Shown piece by piece: positions 9,384 through 19,999 of a stretch of DNA of 26,632 nt. Position numbers and translations under genes: made by a program. The DNA lies in assembly GCA_019649035.1 (NCBI GenBank), contig BMAT01013245.1, positions 77,338-103,969 on the forward strand, read 5' to 3'. The stretch comes from Elysia marginata. Taxonomy: Eukaryota > Mollusca > Gastropoda > Plakobranchidae. Each line of letters begins with the position of its first letter. The first letter of the stretch is position 1. The notes beneath the pieces were generated by a model. It was not told where the DNA came from, made no database searches, and worked only from the letters and a program-made list of their open reading frames with translations.

Positions 9384-11371
9384 AATGGTGTTATAAACAA
9401 AAGCTGCAGCTGATCCGAAGCCTGAGAACTGATAACATTTAATTTTGCAAGTCAGGGTGTGAGAAAGAATTAATGTGTTTTCAATGAACTTGACAGCCAT
9501 ATGAAACGAATTATTTACGTCAGCTATAAATGTCAAAAAGATCATGTGTGAAGAGAACCAAAAATATACGATTCGTGTTGGTGAGTGTTTTTTTTAAACT
9601 ATTGAGTCGGGTTGGTAAAGACAACAAGCCTTCACTGTTCTTTATAATTCTTTTAAAAAATTGGATTTAGGAAAGGAAGAATAGCACTCTTCAAACAATC
9701 TGTATGAGAAGAGTATGTGAAGGAATTGTGGCTGTGGGCGAATTCAGATGTCATTTTCTTCCGAAATAAGTACATTGTTTACCCTCTCAAACTAGCCATG
9801 TTTAGAAGTTATGATTATGGTGATAAATAATAAGAAGCACAATAGAATCAAGGTTTTTTTTAAAGATGGTTAAATACTGTTTGAATTTTTTATGCTGGTA
9901 TTTATCGCTATTTCAAAGGTATAATTCGCTTTTCAATAACGCAGACTATACCTAAATACAAATAATTTATTGTATTGTAAATAGGCCGATATTGTTATTC
10001 ATTCTAGCAGGCTCTCGACCCCACATCGCCCATCAGCCTAAAAGAAATAACACAAAAACTTCATTCAATGTTTGTTTGCCTTCTATATGTTCTGGCATAG
10101 GTCATACTTGTTTCCGTATTGGGCTTCGTTAGTTTCTATTTATGCTCACAACTGCCACCTATTTTGGCACCCTCGTGGCTCCGCCGCTGTTTTTGCCCAA
10201 ACTCACGTTAACCTTTTCATTAGAAAACCTGACCGCTCAGCAGGTTTTACGTTCAGCAACATGAGGTGTTGCGCGCGCTTTGTCATGAGAAGCTCCAAAA
10301 ATAGACAAGGCTATTATTATTATTATTTTGCCACCAATAAAGACATTTATAATTTTGTTCCGCTTTGTTTCTTAATTGGTTTCATGTTCCTAACCTTCAG
10401 AAAGAGAGAGCACTTTGGAATAAAAACTGCCTAAGATAAAAAAAAACAAAAACATCGGACGCTTTGTAGTAATTGATTGCATCGAAAAACAGCTCTGATT
10501 AATTATCCCTTAGCTTGACCTTGACCTGTTACACATCTAAATAGTTATGTTAATATGGGATTGGTATTTTGATAAATAAAACTATTGTTCTTGTTTCAAT
10601 AACAAGAAATGGCTGTGCTATCCTTAAAAGAAAAACAATTTTGTGAAATCATGAACTATAGATCTTATAATTCAAAGAACATTTATTTGAAAAATAAAAC
10701 CTTAAAGAAAAATGAACTACAACGTGGCAGAAAGCAACGACGTGGACAAAAACAAATTTGTAGAAGTTTTATTTGATGCTACATTAAATTTGTATGTCAA
10801 ATTACAAAGATTGAAATTTAAGTTAACAAAAAAAAAAAAACCCGATAACAATAATTTTATAGATAAAATGTTTGTATATTTGAAACCGTGATCACTTTAA
10901 GTTTGTTCCTCAACAAACTTTTCTTCTGTGCTGCCCTAACCCTGGATGGACAAAAATGTTGCTTAGAGAATAGACCATGGCATCATCAGCTTTGAGAGCA
11001 ATTTGAATACCCCTTTCATCTCCCTACATGGCTTGCATTTCTATTATCTAATAAGTATGCATGATGCTATCTGGAGAGTTTTTCTTTTGCTTGCACTTTT
11101 ATTGAAAGCTCCATAAACTTGAAATTCACTCAAATTACTTTTTGGCTGAGAATAAAATTTTTGTTTAATATTTAAATTGCCGTTAAAACGGTTATCTGCA
11201 ATTCGTATGCTTGGCGTGTCTACCAATTTCCCCACCCTCACCGTGCATATTTATCTGCTGTAATGGCCAAAGCATAAATACAATTTTAAATTCCTGGATA
11301 AAAAAGCAATGCGCTTCTATCATGTCTTTACAAATAGAAAATGTACTGTTTTATTGAACTGTCAATGTGTC
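9384..11371. other. Non-coding stretch, no confirmed gene
   Basis: The longest frame, 10072-10434 plus, has 120 codons without a known domain and includes a short (TAT)n run at 10312-10328 that gives poly-Tyr. The segment 10150-10300 is more GC-rich than its surroundings and contains a 7-bp hairpin at 10225-10247. Nothing else was recognised. Confidence 0.4.
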
Positions 11372-12014
11372 CCAGCACAGAAATACATATGTATTGAAGA
11401 GTTAACTGGAACACAGAAATGTTGAAGAGTTGACTGGAACATAGAAATATTGAAGAGTCAACTGGAACAGAAATATTGAAGAACTAACTGGAGCACAGAA
11501 ATATTGAAGAGTTGACTGGAACACAGATTGATCAAAGAGGTAACTGGAACACAGAATCATTGAAGAGTTAACTGGAACTCAGAAAGATAAAAGAGTTAAC
11601 TGGAACGTAAAGATTGGGGAGTTACCTGGAACACAGAAAAATCAAAGAGTTACCTGAAACACAGAAAGATCAAAGAGTTACCTGGAACACAGAAAGATCA
11701 AAGAGTTAACTGGAACACAGAAATAGTGAGAGTTTACTGGAGCCCAGAAAGATCAAAGAGTTAACTGGAGCACAGAAAAATAAAATAGTTAACTGGAACA
11801 TAGAAATATTAAGAGTTTACTGGATTACAGAAAGTTTAAAGAGTTAACTGGAACTCGGGAATATTAAGAGTTAAGTGAAACAAAGAAATATTGAAGAGTT
11901 GAGTCGAAGAAAAAAATATTGAAGAATTGACTGGAACACAGAGATATTGAAAAGTTAACTGGAACACAGAAACATGAAGAATTAACTGGAACATAAAACA
12001 TTAAAGAGTTAAAA
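11372..12014 (+). repeat. Minisatellite, 22 units of about 28 bp
   Basis: From 11401 to 12007 there are 22 consecutive units of 26-28 bp. The common unit begins GTTAACTGGAACACAG and ends in ATTGAAGA or ATCAAAGA. A decayed unit precedes (11372-11400) and a partial GTTAA follows. Most units are 28 bp; several are 26 or 27. A sub-variant with GTTACCTG and GATCAAAGA clusters in units 9-11 (11621-11704), whose copies differ by only one or two bases, suggesting recent local expansion in the middle and older units at the edges. The period is not a multiple of three, so it does not encode a protein repeat. Confidence 0.97.
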
Positions 12015-12554
12015 AACTTTTAGGCGGATAACAGAGAGCCATTTTTCTCCTCATCTCACGAAGTTGGAGGTCCTTGTCCAACTATTATAACCATAATTAC
12101 AGTAGGCAGTAGGAATCAAACCAGTGATAAGGATTTACAGTTAGTGTATGCCTTCCCTATATTTTAATAATGAACACTTCTTAAAAACATGAAACTTTTG
12201 ATAAAATTAGGCGCGAAGTTAACGGGACCAATCTTTCTATGAACTTGCAGACTCACAATAATTTTAATTCAGTTGACTTCTTTTTTCACTGTTCACCTGC
12301 GCATCTAGTTTTTTTTTCTTTCTTGCCCCTTGTTTGCATAACACCATGGAGCTGTTTCTTTTATTTGTAAAATTCAAAAGGTGGGCTCACCAGCGACCTC
12401 CTATGTGAGCGAGGTAGTTTATTTGAATGACCCTAGTGCTGAATCTAAGCCTAAAAACTCACCATTGCCTAAGGGGCAATACTCTTAATAATAGCTTTAA
12501 CTTTAGGAAACAGCCATATACTTAACACCAATTTTTATCAACTTATGAGAAAAC
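12015..12554. other. Non-coding stretch, no gene seen
   Basis: No exon or transposon recognised. A 6-bp hairpin (ATTGCC ... GGCAAT) lies near 12464-12480. Confidence 0.45.
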
Positions 12555-12580
12555 GAACACTTATGGAACAAAAAGTGTTC
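12555..12580. repeat. Short perfect hairpin
   Basis: GAACACTT (12555-12562) and AAGTGTTC (12573-12580) are perfect inverted repeats around a 10-base loop. It lies just left of the larger hairpin at 12594-12656. Confidence 0.8.
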
Positions 12581-12593
12581 TAGATTTTGAAGA

Positions 12594-12656
12594 CATAGAA
12601 CCCAAAAATCAATTTTCTAAAATGATAGCACACCGGACTAATTCTTGGGTTCTATG
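12594..12656. repeat. 63-nt hairpin with a 12-bp perfect stem
   Basis: CATAGAACCCAA (12594-12605) and TTGGGTTCTATG (12645-12656) are perfect reverse complements. After one mismatch the stem extends by three more pairs. The loop is about 30 bases. It could be a small inverted-repeat element or a transcribed hairpin; no second copy was seen. Confidence 0.8.
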
Positions 12657-14124
12657 ACCTTGATTTCGGCACGAGACCGATGCAATATTTTCGCAAACTA
12701 TTTATCACACATCCCTAGAGCCTTCACGCCCCCAATAACTCACGATTTTAATTAACACAAAATTTATTTTTAATCGCGCCATTTGCTCGACTTTTGGGAA
12801 GAATATTTATGAACGGAGATAAATAATATCGAGTTTAAAAGTTCATGGTCATCACTTAGAACTCGTTGAGCCGCCCTGGATTTTTACAGACTTTCTCGAG
12901 TCATTGATTTAAGACATCTAATTAGATAGATCTCGACATTCTCTTGACATCTCTCCTATCAAATCTCAGTCGGCCTCAAGTATGAAATAACAAAATTCTG
13001 ATAGTGTCCTTTGTCGCATTTTTTCTGTGAGGTTATGACTTCTAGCATTCTTGACTGCATGTTTTTAAAAAAAATATGTCTTCTCTTCAGCTTTCCAGTT
13101 ACACATAAATGAAAATACATGTAAATTAAAAAATCAGACAATTTTATAGGAAATCTTCGAGTGATACTTATAATTTAAAAGCATTCATGTAACCAATAAA
13201 AATCAGCAATACTTAAGGATAATTTTTTTCTATGAATTTGCTGTGTGTTCTTCAGCTATTGCTTGAAGTAAGATGGAAAATCCTCATTGAACCACGTACA
13301 AAAATTATCCTAAAACTGAAGAACTCTCAAACACAATCATGTCATAAAGATGATGTTGAAAAAAAATATCTGAATCAACTTCAATATATGTCATATTTAT
13401 GTATAGGATTTCTAATGATCGAGTTTCTTTACACAACATCATCATTATTATAATAAAGTTGTATTATACAAGAGCAAAGACGACAAATGTAATATCGATA
13501 CAGTCAGGCAATGAATGTATACACAGACCTAATGAGAATCTTGTCCAAAATATATTTAAAAATAATAACGACGAATTTTGAGGAGCAAAGGGAAAAAAAC
13601 CGTTTCAATTGATACACACGTCCTGGTAAAATACTTGCCATTTAGATCATTTTTGAAACTCTTCACTTCGATTTGCTATGACCTTTTATGAATGACTGGC
13701 ATAGAATCAGGCCCCACCCGTCGATGCGACTTCCGTTTAAACTTGCTCTTTGGCCACGTATCAGAATTCAGCTTTAGAAATACAAAATAATTAATAAACT
13801 CAGTAGTAGAGAGTTTCCTTTTCTTCCTCCGTGATTTCCTGAAAAAATGTAAAGGAAATATCTATAGATCAAACCACTAAATAGGTAGGGGGAAATACAA
13901 ATTAATATAAAAAAAACGTTCATTTCCTTTCTTAAACATCTCTTGATTTTCAAACTCTTCCCTGAAACATTTAGTAAAATGAGCTTTCAGACTGTCTCGC
14001 AAATGAGTTTACAACGAGGGCATCGAAACAACAACATTAATTGAAAAAGTCATTTACAACTGAGTCGGTATCAGTCATTAAACCTACGACCGCTCAGCTC
14101 TCGCTCCCTGTAGACTAAAAAAGC
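12657..14124. other. Non-coding stretch, no gene seen
   Basis: Frames at 12959-13141 (minus) and 13232-13581 (plus) are AT-biased and show no domain. No transposon or RNA gene recognised. Confidence 0.45.
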
Positions 14125-14164
14125 CTCTTTCTTCCCTTTCTTTCTCCCTCCTCTCTCACGCACA

Positions 14165-14215
<51 letters not shown>

Positions 14216-14217
14216 CC
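14125..14217. repeat. (CT)n microsatellite with pyrimidine flank
   Basis: A pure CT array of about 43 bases (14168-14210) sits at the end of a pyrimidine-rich lead-in (14125-14167) and is followed by CCCTCCC. Confidence 0.95.
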
Positions 14218-14699
14218 TATGTTTATCTCAGCTTCAAGTCTTTACTTTTTATCGTAATGTTTTCTACTTCTTTTTCCTTTTCTCAATTGCTCCCTTATCG
14301 ATCTATCTTCTTCCTCTAACTTTATATTCCCCGCTTTTTCTCTTTTTCTTTCTTTGTTTCAATCTCCGTATACAATTCGTTTTTTCTAGCATGAATCATA
14401 ACCCTGTTTGGGCAACTATTTCACTGAACGATCCTGTGGCTTTCCCATTGTTTCACCATCTCAGTTTTCTTTGGGTATAATTTAGAGCCAACAAATCCGC
14501 CCCGCCGTGTCTTGATTTTAACCTTCTGTATTAACGGTGGTATAACGTTATATTTTTGGAGGTTTAGAGCCACGGGCTATTATGGGGATTAGCCCAACAT
14601 TTCCTCTTCTCCCCTAGGATGGCAAGATAGTTTGACATCTTGGTTTTCCCAAACCCCATCTAAAAACTGTGTCACTCCATTTTTCTCACTTTAGAATCA
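14218..14699. other. Non-coding stretch, no gene seen
   Basis: Pyrimidine-rich on the left. The part at 14400-14660 is more balanced in composition but gave no recognisable exon on either strand. Confidence 0.4.
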
Positions 14700-14735
14700 C
14701 CCCCCCACACACACACACATACACACACGCCCCCT
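14700..14735. repeat. (CA)n microsatellite
   Basis: A run of C followed by CA repeats with one T interruption, then CGCCCCC. Confidence 0.9.
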
Positions 14736-15615
14736 TCCTATTGGGGCGCTTTACATAGTACTGTTCAAAATTACTACATTCTATTTTTATATATGACCCA
14801 AACAATGAGATTTTGAAATACACACCAAAAAATTCCCAATGCCTTTATTTGTCATTAAGAGAAATATTTTTTTAAACTGCCGGTTAAAAGAAATGAAGGA
14901 AATTCAACCGTTTTCTCAAAAGGTATACAAAAAAGGAAGTAGGTCTAAGTCATTGTTGTTTCTTTACATAAGCCTCATACTCGTATAGAGTTCTATCTTT
15001 CTACGATGCAAGAAAGGAGATGGCTTGATTTCTACAAGCCCAAAAGTATTATTCATTTCAAAGATCTCTCAGATACTCGAGGAACAATCTGGCTCTCTGT
15101 AACGAAGTTAATCTCTGTCAACAGTCTATTCTAGAACAGAATATTCTTCTAGACGACTCTCAACATAGTAAAGGCCAAGGAGTTGAAATTCTGTTTTCTT
15201 GCAAAATTTATTAAAACCTAGTTATAGCTTTTAGTTGTGAGAACATAATGCCACCAGATACAATGATGTAACATACTATTATATTGACTGTGCGATCTTT
15301 TATGATTTGTCAATCAGTTGTAATTTCACCGTTTAGCGAAAACTCATATTATACAATATCGTACGTCAAAATCAAGAGAACTGTAGAGATTATACTAGGA
15401 TGTAATGGGTTTTATTGTCAAGCTTCTCTTACAATTCGTTTTTTATTTGTTTAAGTTTTGAGTAAAAAAAACTAGAAGCAAGAACACCAAATTTTCAGAC
15501 TTGTGCAAAAAAGCATCTAAATTTAATCGGAGGTCTAAGCAATTTGAAATTTACAGAAATTGACCGTTTTTTTTTAGTTGAGGATAGTTGCTCACGCTTC
15601 AAATTTGTTTATGGC
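14736..15615. other. Non-coding stretch, no gene seen
   Basis: AT-rich DNA with A and T runs. No domain, repeat family or RNA gene recognised. Confidence 0.45.
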
Positions 15616-15925
15616 GTCGTGTTATAGCAGTAGACGCTACGATTTCGGACCACGAGGTCCGATTGTTCAGCTCTGCGGTCGGTACTTCGCCCTTTAGTCC
15701 TTAAGAAAGGCTATCGACACTGACTTTTCCACCGCATTTAGAAGTTAAATGCGTACCCACGCCGATGGGTTTTGTCAGTGTGCTAGAGTGAAGCGCTGTA
15801 ATAGCTACTGCTCTGTGAGTTCAAAAGGTTTATTTGGTTAGTTCTGGCCTGCGGGGCAACGCATGTAAAGCGGTTAGAGCATTAATTAATGGATTGGGCG
15901 CTATATGAAACGCCATTTACTTAAC
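15616..15925 (+). mobile_element. tRNA-derived SINE with an L2-type LINE tail
   Basis: The head (about 15616-15685) has the outline of a decayed tRNA: a weak A box near 15621-15632, a perfect stem-loop CGGACC-ACGA-GGTCCG at 15646-15661, and a decayed B box in GATTGTTCAGCTCTG. A body of about 170 bases follows. The end (about 15864-15915) reads GTAAAGCGGTTAGAGC, then GGGCGCTATATGAAACGCC. That tail resembles the 3' end of the LINE at 21.8-23.4 kb (GTAAAGCGCTTTGAGC ... AAGGCGCTATAAA), the usual relation between a SINE and the LINE that copies it. The A and B boxes are damaged, so this copy is probably silent. Confidence 0.7.
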
Positions 15926-15973
15926 TTTTACTCTATAAGCCATCTCTCACAATGAGCACGGTCAAGTGATGCC

Positions 15974-16190
15974 AGGGCCAGTGTGGCATAGTGGTTAGCG
16001 CGTCGGACTCGAAATCTGGAGGTCGGGAGTTCGATTCCCGACCATGCCATGTTGCGATTGCCTTGGTAAAGCAATTTACCCTAACTTTCCCCAGTCCACC
16101 CACCTGTAAAATGGGTACCCAGCTACTTGTGATATGCGCTTGCAACACCCTGCATATGGGTTGAAATGGCCTATAAATTAATATACTGGT
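15974..16190 (+). mobile_element. tRNA-derived SINE, well-preserved head
   Basis: The A box is TGGCATAGTGG and the B box is GTTCGATTC within CGGGAGTTCGATTCCCG, both close to the polymerase III consensus. The anticodon arm folds (TCGGA, loop CTCGAAA, TCTGG) and would carry anticodon CGA (serine), but there is no long variable arm and the acceptor stem does not pair well, so it is not a working tRNA gene. A body with CAGTCCACCCACCTGTAAAA and GGGTACC follows, as in other mollusc SINEs from memory. The right end is uncertain; related sequence may run to about 16280. A minus-strand frame across it is the familiar antisense-SINE peptide and not a gene. Confidence 0.8.
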
Positions 16191-16363
16191 CTGCTGGGGT
16201 TTTAGTGGCGCTGCTTTGTGGCGACACAGTTACACTGAGTAACAAAGCATAATTTCCCGAAAGGGCTTAATATAGCGTATAGAATTTGAAAAAATTTTAA
16301 AAATTTATTGCCTCTTGGCCCTATAGTAATTATCAGGCGTTCCCTGAATATCAACAGAAAGTC

Positions 16364-16502
16364 AGAGGGATAGAGAGAGAGAAAGAGAGATATGGTTAGA
16401 TAGAAAGAAAGAGAGAGAAAAAGAGAATTAATGTAGTTAGATCGAGAGAAAGAAAGAGAGAGAAAGAGCGAGTAAGAGAGAGTGAGAGAAGGAAAGAGAG
16501 GA
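16364..16502. repeat. GA-rich imperfect microsatellite
   Basis: About 140 bp, mostly GAGA and GAAA words interrupted by TTAGAT-containing patches near 16395-16442. Confidence 0.93.
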
Positions 16503-18312
16503 CAATATGACAGCTTCTATGATTCTGTAATACATCCCAATCGTAATAAGAATTTGCGGCACTTCTTTTTGTTATCGCATTCTTTATTATCTATTTCCAT
16601 GTACCAAATGTACAAACTTACATTTTTTTTTCTGTGAAGAAACATATCAGAAAATCACGAGTGCTGAAAGGATAGCCATTATGTAGGACATTACATTATT
16701 TCGGACAAGAAAATTGAATTTTATTAACACGCAATTTTTGGAAGCACTTCAATGCAAGAACAACGGGTAGAAGGTACTAGACCGAAAGAATTCTTTCATA
16801 TGCTTACAGAGGGCATCAAACTCTATCTGGGAGCGGATCTTCCTGCTCTGTATGTCTGGGAAAACCCCCTGCAATATTAGCTTTTATGTTCTCTTTTTGG
16901 CCAACATGATTTCTTATTATCTCTTTCCGCGTAAGCCCTTATTTTTTAAGAACTGGCAGGCACAAAGCATACAACATCAAAGAACCTTTTCATGAAAAGA
17001 TATATAAAACTTTCCCTGTTATATTAGAGCGCTAAAATTGGAGTAACGTAAATCTTATGTTATCCCCCTGTGCTTTCTATTCTTGATGTGAACCGATTTG
17101 ATTAGATCATTAGATAACTTCTTTTGTTAATTCATGCTGTGCGACACAAAACATTGGTTAAAAAAAATTAAATTTAATTCTTACACCATGTGTGTGGTTA
17201 GACATCCTGGAGTAATTTTACATTTTAGAAAGGCAGGCATGCTGTGAGTAAAATTATTAGAACATCACTAAGTCCTCCGCTCCAGAGAGTCGCAAGGTAG
17301 CACTTCCCCATTACCAGTCCATAATTATGGGACTATCCGGCGTCACCGCAGGGCCAAAAATTTTAAGCTCAGCCTCGTGCTATGAACGTAAATCTTATAT
17401 CAGTGTAACAATGCAGTAAGTAAACAAGAACTATTCAAAATCTGCTAAATTAGGCAACGCCTGAACTAATCACCCAAACAGCAACTAGATCTAGATCTAA
17501 AGTGCCGAGGACAGGACAAGTGGACAGCGATTAATCATACCCAAATAATTCTTTGAGTTTTTAATATCAAGCGAAACTGAAAGAAAAAAATCGCCTGAAA
17601 AATCAGGCTAAGAAAAAGTTTTGCCATTCAAGCCGAAACTGCTGATTCGCTGTGGGAATTAACTGTAGCTTATGTGAGATACTCTTTTTTACAAACGGAA
17701 CAAAATCGACGTGACATTCGGAAGCATTTTATTACGTTGATTCACTAAGATAAGAATTATAATGGGGTGAAAATGAAAAAGGGAAATATCTTTTAAATGC
17801 TTAAATCAATCAGAGTAATATATATTACTTTTATCAGCCTATAACTCACAAATATATTTAACTTAAATATTATTCAAGCTATAAATTGTAAATTATATAA
17901 AAATGACAAAGTAAAAAGTCTGTTTCCTTGAATATAAAATGTTCCAAAAAGACATTTGCAATTACATTAATTCTTTGAGCTTCAGAGAGAGTTGAACTGC
18001 AGCAAAACCAGCAAAATAATGAAGACAACTTCAACTTGATCATTTGACGAAAGTTAAAAAAGAAAATGTATATTTAAACAAGAACGGACCTCACTGTAAT
18101 TATTTGAACAAACCAAAAGTAATAGGTGTCATTAAAAAGTTATTTTAACGGCATTATAAAAGAGGCAGTATTAACTAAAAAATGAATGTCCTCCAGGGCA
18201 CACTATGACGCTCCAGAACACAATTCTACGCTTTTAGTTTTACAGCTCGAAGCCTTAAATTGTGTCACCAACACTACTCCCCCGGAAAATCCTAATCCTA
18301 ACACAAATGGCT
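16503..18312. other. Non-coding stretch, no gene seen
   Basis: No exon recognised. Small structures are an AGATCT array at 17484-17499, a hairpin GCCTGA-AAAA-TCAGGC at 17593-17608, and a near-palindrome AGTCCATAATTATGGGACT at 17316-17334. The part 17800-17960 is very AT-rich. Confidence 0.45.
17593..17608. repeat. Short perfect hairpin
   Basis: GCCTGA and TCAGGC pair around AAAA. A related hairpin, CCCTGA-GGAAAA-TCAGGG, lies at 20566-20583. Both are followed within about 40 bases by a CCGAA(A/G) word, so they might be relics of one repeat family. Confidence 0.6.
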
Positions 18313-18355
18313 TCGATATCTGGGACTCCGCCCATGACCTCGATATCTGGGACTC
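18313..18355 (+). repeat. 27-bp-period duplication, two copies
   Basis: TCGATATCTGGGACTC occurs exactly at 18313-18328 and 18340-18355. The 27-base period keeps the plus-strand frame (18186-18401) open and yields a repeated D-I-W-D-S peptide. No domain is known for it. Confidence 0.85.
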
Positions 18356-18401
18356 AAAACCGGATGGGGTTAATGGTGGATGGTCTGAAGCTTCTTCATA
18401 A

Positions 18402-19837
18402 ATTAGAACTGACTGGTACATAATGATTATGTTAAAAATAACCAAACTCAATCACAGAGCCTAGTTCCAACCGTCATGGGGAATCATTAAAACTGGTTTT
18501 AAAAGCTCTCTTAATCTACCACACTATGAACGCCGGTTCAATGGTCACCTTAAAAATTGTGGACATTTTTTTAAAATAGTTTTGATAGGAGAAATGTAAA
18601 GCTTTTAGTATTTCATTTCATTTTACCCTTAACAACCCCAAAGAGTTGTTTCGTCGGGATAATTTTAAGTCAATATCAACAAGTTAGGCATAATTTTATG
18701 TTTGTAAATGAATTCTATCCCATTTTTCATAAGACTGTACTTATGTCCCAATTTTTTTTGTAAAAAAGTCAGCATTAGTTTATTTTGACAAAATTTCCAG
18801 GCAGAAAATTATTTAAAATTGATCAATTTGTCAATGTAAAAATAAATTAACATTAATGCATTTTTACCCTGTAAACGCATACTACGTAATTTAGTGCTAT
18901 ATGGATGACAAAAAATTTAAAAAAAAACTTTCGTTTATAAATCATTTGTGTAAAAAAAAGCCGAACCAAGTTTATTTCTTTAAAAAGTTTGTTTTTATTT
19001 TACTCATATGTCTTAAATTTTTACTCAAAACTTATTTTTATAAAATCGATTATTTCATAGGTACAGTTTAATTGCATATCAATTTTTTATCGGCCCATAT
19101 TGTAGAGAAAAAAAAGGAAATTTCTTAACGTTTGAGGTTCCACGTTCTTTCGCTAATAGTGTATTTAATAGATTCTAGGCTTTTATGATCACGCTAGACA
19201 AAAGTGAGGCCTTTTAAAATTTAGTTTTTAATTATGATGGGAAACAAGTCCTGAGGTACTTTTTTAACCCTTATATTTATGCAAAAAAAAATAATTACGA
19301 ATCAATTCAGTATTGTCAATTGAAGTAAAAATGATTACATATATAATTGTATTTATCACGTTTGATGGTGATATATATCATGTTTGCTATGTTGACGGCC
19401 CCTATCATGAATCTTCATTATTTCATTTTTTTAAAAATTGTGAGCTATCTACTCGCCAATTTTCATTCAATTCATTTCAAATTTGCTGCTGACCTTAGGA
19501 ATGATTATGTATGGGCTTCTTAATGTTATGGAAAGTATTTATTTTTAATAAATTTTTCAAATTAAAATATATTTTTTGCACACTTTCAGGATTTTTTCGA
19601 ACCTATGCATTGTCGTCTCATTCAAAGGCAACCACACATAAAACTTCAAAACAATTGACCAAAAAATAAAAAACGGAGGAGTTTTATGCAAAAATACGAC
19701 ACTTAAAAAAACCATTCCAAGTTGTACAAATGGTAGGAAACACGATTGTCTCAAAATTGCACTTACTAGAGTATAATTATATGCATTATATTGTATGTAA
19801 CTTCCCTCTTTATGCAAAAAATTAATTTGCTTAATGG
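18402..19837. other. Non-coding, very AT-rich stretch
   Basis: Numerous A/T runs and no exon or transposon recognised. The minus-strand frame at 19557-20006 is mostly a read-through of the GA microsatellite on its right. Confidence 0.5.
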
Positions 19838-19927
19838 ATGAGAGAGAGAAGAGAGAGAGGTTGAGAAAGAAAGAGAGAGAGAAAGAGAGAGAGAGGTTCA
19901 AAAAGAAAGAAAGAGAGAGAAAGAGAA

Positions 19928-19996
<69 letters not shown>
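19838..19996. repeat. GA-rich region ending in pure (GA)33
   Basis: Imperfect GAGA/GAAAGA words (19838-19930) lead into an uninterrupted GA array at 19931-19996, the longest pure microsatellite in the window. The purity suggests it is length-variable. Confidence 0.97.

Positions 19997-19999
<3 letters not shown>

Noticed and set aside
10072-10434. 120-codon plus-strand frame with several aromatic residues
   Set aside because: No recognisable domain. Part of its length comes from a (TAT)n run, and there is no splice or start context. A frame of this length can occur by chance in 26 kb.
11372-12014. CRISPR-like array
   Set aside because: Units are directly abutting with no unique spacers, and the context is animal DNA; it is a minisatellite.
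15974-16052. Functional tRNA-Ser (CGA) gene
   Set aside because: A and B boxes and the anticodon arm are present, but the acceptor stem does not pair, the D stem has a mismatch and the long variable arm of serine tRNAs is missing. It continues into a SINE body.
15933-16148. 71-codon minus-strand frame containing a GRESNSRPPDFESDA-type string
   Set aside because: This is the common antisense translation of a tRNA-derived SINE head, often seen as a spurious protein.
18186-18451. Overlapping 71- and 82-codon frames on opposite strands
   Set aside because: They share a 27-bp duplication that keeps frames open, and there is no domain or splice support.
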